DNA from: Mucilaginibacter sp.
GTDB lineage: Bacteria > Bacteroidota > Bacteroidia > Sphingobacteriales > Sphingobacteriaceae
Direction of reading: 5' to 3'
NCBI RefSeq assembly: GCF_028288185.1
Contig: NZ_JAQBOF010000002.1
Coordinates: forward strand, 62,001-126,000
Length of the DNA: 64,000 nucleotides
This document shows, piece after piece, positions 61,675-64,000 of this stretch (the first letter of the stretch is position 1; every line of letters starts with the position of its first letter). The notes under the pieces were generated by a model, which was not told the DNA's origin, did no database searches, and saw nothing but the letters and a program-made list of their open reading frames with translations. The translations under genes and the position numbers were made by a program.

Positions 61675-63030
61675 GTGAAAAAATCTAAAACCGGCTTTTG
61701 GTTTGTGGTATTTACCACCAGTTTGGCCTTTGTAGTATCGCAATTAGATGTGTCTATCGTTAATATAGCGTTGCCGCAAATGGGCCGCTCATTTGCCGTG
61801 GGAGTAAGCACATTGCAATGGATCGTGGATGCCTATACCATAGCTTTCGCGGTGCTGATGTTATCCGCAGGCGGTATGAGCGATCTGTTAGGTTCTAAGC
61901 GTTTATTTCAATTAGGATTATTGCTGTTTGGCATAGCATCGGTAGGTTGCGGGATTGCATGGAGCCCGGTAGCGTTAATAGGCTTTAGGGCATTGCAAGG
62001 TGTAGGGTCTGCTATTATGATACCCAGTTCGTTATCGATCTTAAACAATACCTTTTCGCACGAGCCAAAGCTGCGCGCCAGTGCCGTTGCCTTTTGGACG
62101 GCAGGCGGCGGAGTATCCATTGCCGCCGGACCTGTGTTGGGTGGTTTGCTGTTACACATCAGCACCTGGCGCGCCATATTTTTAGTGAACATACCAATTT
62201 GTTTAGCCGGGCTGCTTTGCAGTATTTATTTGATAGATAGCAAGCCGGGTAAAAAACGCGGCTTTGATATCCCCGGCCAATTGATATGGATGCTGGCGCT
62301 TACGGCGTTTATTGCTGCTATTATCGAGTGGCATAACCTGGGGGCGCACTCGCCCTTTATTTATGGGGGGATAATTTTTAGTGTAATAATGCTGGGACTT
62401 TTTTTGTGGAGGGAGAAAGTCGCCGAATCGCCCATATTGCCGCTTGATCTGTTTAAATCAACCAACTTTAATGTATTTATTGGTTTGGGGATGGCATTTA
62501 ACGGCTGTTATTACGGGACGGTATTTGTGCTGAGCCTTTACCTGCAACAAGTATTGCATTACTCGGCTTTTGAGGCAGGCATGGCGTTTTTGCCGCTAAC
62601 AGGCGGATTTTTAATAGCCAACCTAACCAGCAGTGTAATTATGCAAAAACATGGCATACGTATACCCATTTTAATTGGACTAACCATATTTGCCATTGGT
62701 TTTGCCTGCCTATTGGTAGCAAAACAGGATACACCTTACTGGCAATTACTCTTCCCCTTCTTTGCGTTGCCAATGGGCATGGGGTTGGCGGTGCCAGCCA
62801 TGACAACGGGCACTTTAGCAACCGTTACCCCTAATCAGTCGGGCATTGCCTCGGCAGTATTAAATACCACCCGGCAAGCAGCAGGCGCGGTTGGCGTAGC
62901 CGTATTTGGCACTATGGCCACCGGCGGACCGGACGCTATTGTTAAAGTTATTATGGAGATTGGGATAGTGGCGGCGATATGTATATTGTTGTATGTGGGA
63001 GTGGTGTTTAGGTGGTTGAGGGATTTGTAG
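61675..63030 (+). CDS. DHA2-family MFS drug:H+ antiporter
   Basis: A 451-residue permease with a GTG start at 61675. Fourteen hydrophobic helices fit the DHA2 (EmrB/QacA) family, with motif-like QLDVSIVNIALPQM in the first helix, GFRALQGVGSAIMIPSSLSIL, and GPVLGGLLLHISTWRAIFLVNIPI. It is paired with the upstream ArsR gene and probably expels a toxic small molecule. Confidence 0.9.
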   Translation: MKKSKTGFWFVVFTTSLAFVVSQLDVSIVNIALPQMGRSFAVGVSTLQWIVDAYTIAFAVLMLSAGGMSDLLGSKRLFQLGLLLFGIASVGCGIAWSPVALIGFRALQGVGSAIMIPSSLSILNNTFSHEPKLRASAVAFWTAGGGVSIAAGPVLGGLLLHISTWRAIFLVNIPICLAGLLCSIYLIDSKPGKKRGFDIPGQLIWMLALTAFIAAIIEWHNLGAHSPFIYGGIIFSVIMLGLFLWREKVAESPILPLDLFKSTNFNVFIGLGMAFNGCYYGTVFVLSLYLQQVLHYSAFEAGMAFLPLTGGFLIANLTSSVIMQKHGIRIPILIGLTIFAIGFACLLVAKQDTPYWQLLFPFFALPMGMGLAVPAMTTGTLATVTPNQSGIASAVLNTTRQAAGAVGVAVFGTMATGGPDAIVKVIMEIGIVAAICILLYVGVVFRWLRDL

Positions 63031-63047
63031 GAACGGCTCTTCTTATT

Positions 63048-63144
63048 TGTCATCCAGAGCGACAGCGAAAGATCTTATATAATTTATTGATAAGCGCTGT
63101 ACTTGTCGCGCGTAAAAGATTCTTCGCTAGCGATCAGAATGACA
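63048..63144. repeat. GTCAT...ATGAC inverted-repeat element, 97 bases
   Basis: The left arm begins TGTCATCCAGAGCGACAGCG, and the right arm, read on the other strand, TGTCATTCTGATCGCTAGCG; both continue GAA.GATCTT or GAAGAATCTT. It lies between convergent genes (MFS and mfd) and may act as a two-way terminator. It equals the element at 46888-46984 in length. Confidence 0.78.
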
Positions 63145-63150
63145 GGACGA

Positions 63151-64000
63151 TTATGGTTGCGCTTCCGCTACTTCCAACATCCCACCCAACAACTCAACCG
63201 CTTCATTAATACCCATTACGCCTTCAATACTTAAACGAAGGGTGTTTTTTACTTCTTTTAAATTGGTACGGCGAGGGTTGGCTTGCACAAAGGTTAGCAC
63301 ATTGCGGAAAGCTGCAGTTTCAAAATATGGCGATTGCTGGTTGGTGATAAAGTAACCGCGCAGTACGCCTTTCTTTAATGAGATCTTTTCGAAGCCAATA
63401 GCCCTGCCAGTCCATTGCAGGCGCATGGTATTGAGCAAATCGTTTACCTGTGCAGGTATAGGCCCAAAACGGTCATGCAATTGTTGCTGAAACGCTTGCA
63501 GTTCTGCCTCGTTTTCCAGTTTAGATAGGTCCGAATATAAATTATACCGCTCTGATAAACTGGTTACATATTCGTTTGGTATCAGTATCTCCAGGTCGGT
63601 ATCTATTTGGGTAAAGGCAATAAAGGGTCGTGGTTTATCATCAGGGAACAGGCCTTTAAACTCATCGTCCTTTAATTCGTGAATGGCTTCATCCAGGATC
63701 TTATGATACATCTCGAAACCGATCTCGGCAATAAAACCGCTTTGCTCGGCTCCTAAAAGGTTTCCGCTACCGCGGATGTCGAGATCACGCATGGCAACGT
63801 TAAAGCCGCTGCCCAGATCGCTAAATTCTTCAATTGCGCTTAGTCGTTTGCGGGCCTCGTTAGTTAGGGTTGACAATGGCGGACTCAGCAAATAACAATA
63901 CGCCTTTTTATTGCTCCGGCCTACACGGCCACGCATCTGGTGCAAGTCGCTCAAGCCAAACATGTGCGCATGATTAATGATAATAGTATTGGCATTAGGG
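63151..64000 (-). CDS. mfd: Transcription-repair coupling factor Mfd, C-terminal part
   Basis: The frame is open through the right edge, and an internal ATG at 63963 is not the true start. The last 283 residues of a protein normally of about 1100 are present. They begin with PNANTIIINHAHMFGLSDLH, then QMRGRVGRS (helicase motif VI), the segment DLDIRGSGNLLGAEQSG, and the C-terminal TRCF domain. Mfd displaces stalled RNA polymerase and recruits repair enzymes. Confidence 0.93.
   Translation of the reverse strand, partial: PNANTIIINHAHMFGLSDLHQMRGRVGRSNKKAYCYLLSPPLSTLTNEARKRLSAIEEFSDLGSGFNVAMRDLDIRGSGNLLGAEQSGFIAEIGFEMYHKILDEAIHELKDDEFKGLFPDDKPRPFIAFTQIDTDLEILIPNEYVTSLSERYNLYSDLSKLENEAELQAFQQQLHDRFGPIPAQVNDLLNTMRLQWTGRAIGFEKISLKKGVLRGYFITNQQSPYFETAAFRNVLTFVQANPRRTNLKEVKNTLRLSIEGVMGINEAVELLGGMLEVAEAQP

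Noticed and set aside
1..64000. tRNA or rRNA genes, transposases, phage genes or integrases
   Set aside because: I looked for them on both strands and saw no candidate; absence by eye is not proof for short tRNAs.

Overview
The window is a 64 kb chromosomal segment from a member of the Bacteroidota, most likely family Sphingobacteriaceae (Mucilaginibacter- or Pedobacter-like). This assignment rests on gene content and style, not on a marker-gene search: the gliding lipoprotein GldH, an E1 alpha/beta fusion, DUF5777 and DUF1080 proteins, many secreted proteins with signal peptides ending in ...AQ, sporadic TAnnTTTG promoter -7 boxes, TTG/GTG starts, weak Shine-Dalgarno sites, and polysaccharide-related enzymes (acetylxylan esterase, GH43, a six-hairpin glycosidase, a sulfatase). 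I see no rRNA, tRNA, CRISPR array, transposase or phage gene. Both ends cut through genes: an acetylxylan esterase on the left and mfd on the right.

Layout. 1-6.4 kb: esterase tail, an outer-membrane barrel and large TPR protein pair, then minus-strand SRPBCC, TlpA-like thioredoxin, YkuK-like, OmpA lipoprotein and J-domain/KTSC genes. 6.6-10.5 kb: a tight minus-strand operon of ECF sigma factor, one-helix protein with a barrel-like C-terminus, YceI, DUF5777 barrel and Rieske lipoprotein. 10.7-21.1 kb: HIT, GreA, a 2-hydroxyacid dehydrogenase, a secreted protein with a VHL-beta-like domain, RsmA/PdxA, a CBS protein, DEAD helicase plus GH43, and the CysM/CysE pair. 21.3-32.2 kb: methyltransferase and E1 fusion, a LutB-like protein, RpiB/TatC, and the operon yceD-rpmF-plsX-fabH-accB-accC that starts membrane lipid synthesis.

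32.4-39.3 kb: a DUF1080 protein, then an apparent potassium module of sigma-54 response regulator, small secreted protein, histidine kinase and Kup transporter, followed by YdcF. 39.5-46.6 kb: a ChrR-like cupin protein, a secreted glycosidase, and a molybdenum hydroxylase set (XdhC, MobA-like, EcsC-like, IorB-like and IorA-like subunits). 47.1-49.4 kb: DinB, then a divergent pair of a PPC-like secreted protein and a LytTR regulator with a degenerate receiver, bracketed by inverted copies of a GC-rich repeat. 49.7-55.2 kb: RmuC, a PAS-DHp protein without an ATPase domain, and the holB-PSP1-gldH operon. 55.3-58.7 kb: divergent katA/oxyR with a near-textbook OxyR site, then MtfA. 58.7-64 kb: sulfatase, an NAD(P)-binding protein, an ArsR/MFS efflux pair and Mfd.

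The most unusual items are the secreted protein that combines a zincin-like domain (first zinc His apparently Arg) with a VHL-beta-like domain keeping most of the hydroxyproline-reading residues; the ECF-led Rieske/YceI/barrel operon; hairpins made of short reiterated words that fill gaps between co-directional genes, two of them inside the acetyl-CoA carboxylase operon; and the repeat-bracketed LytTR module.
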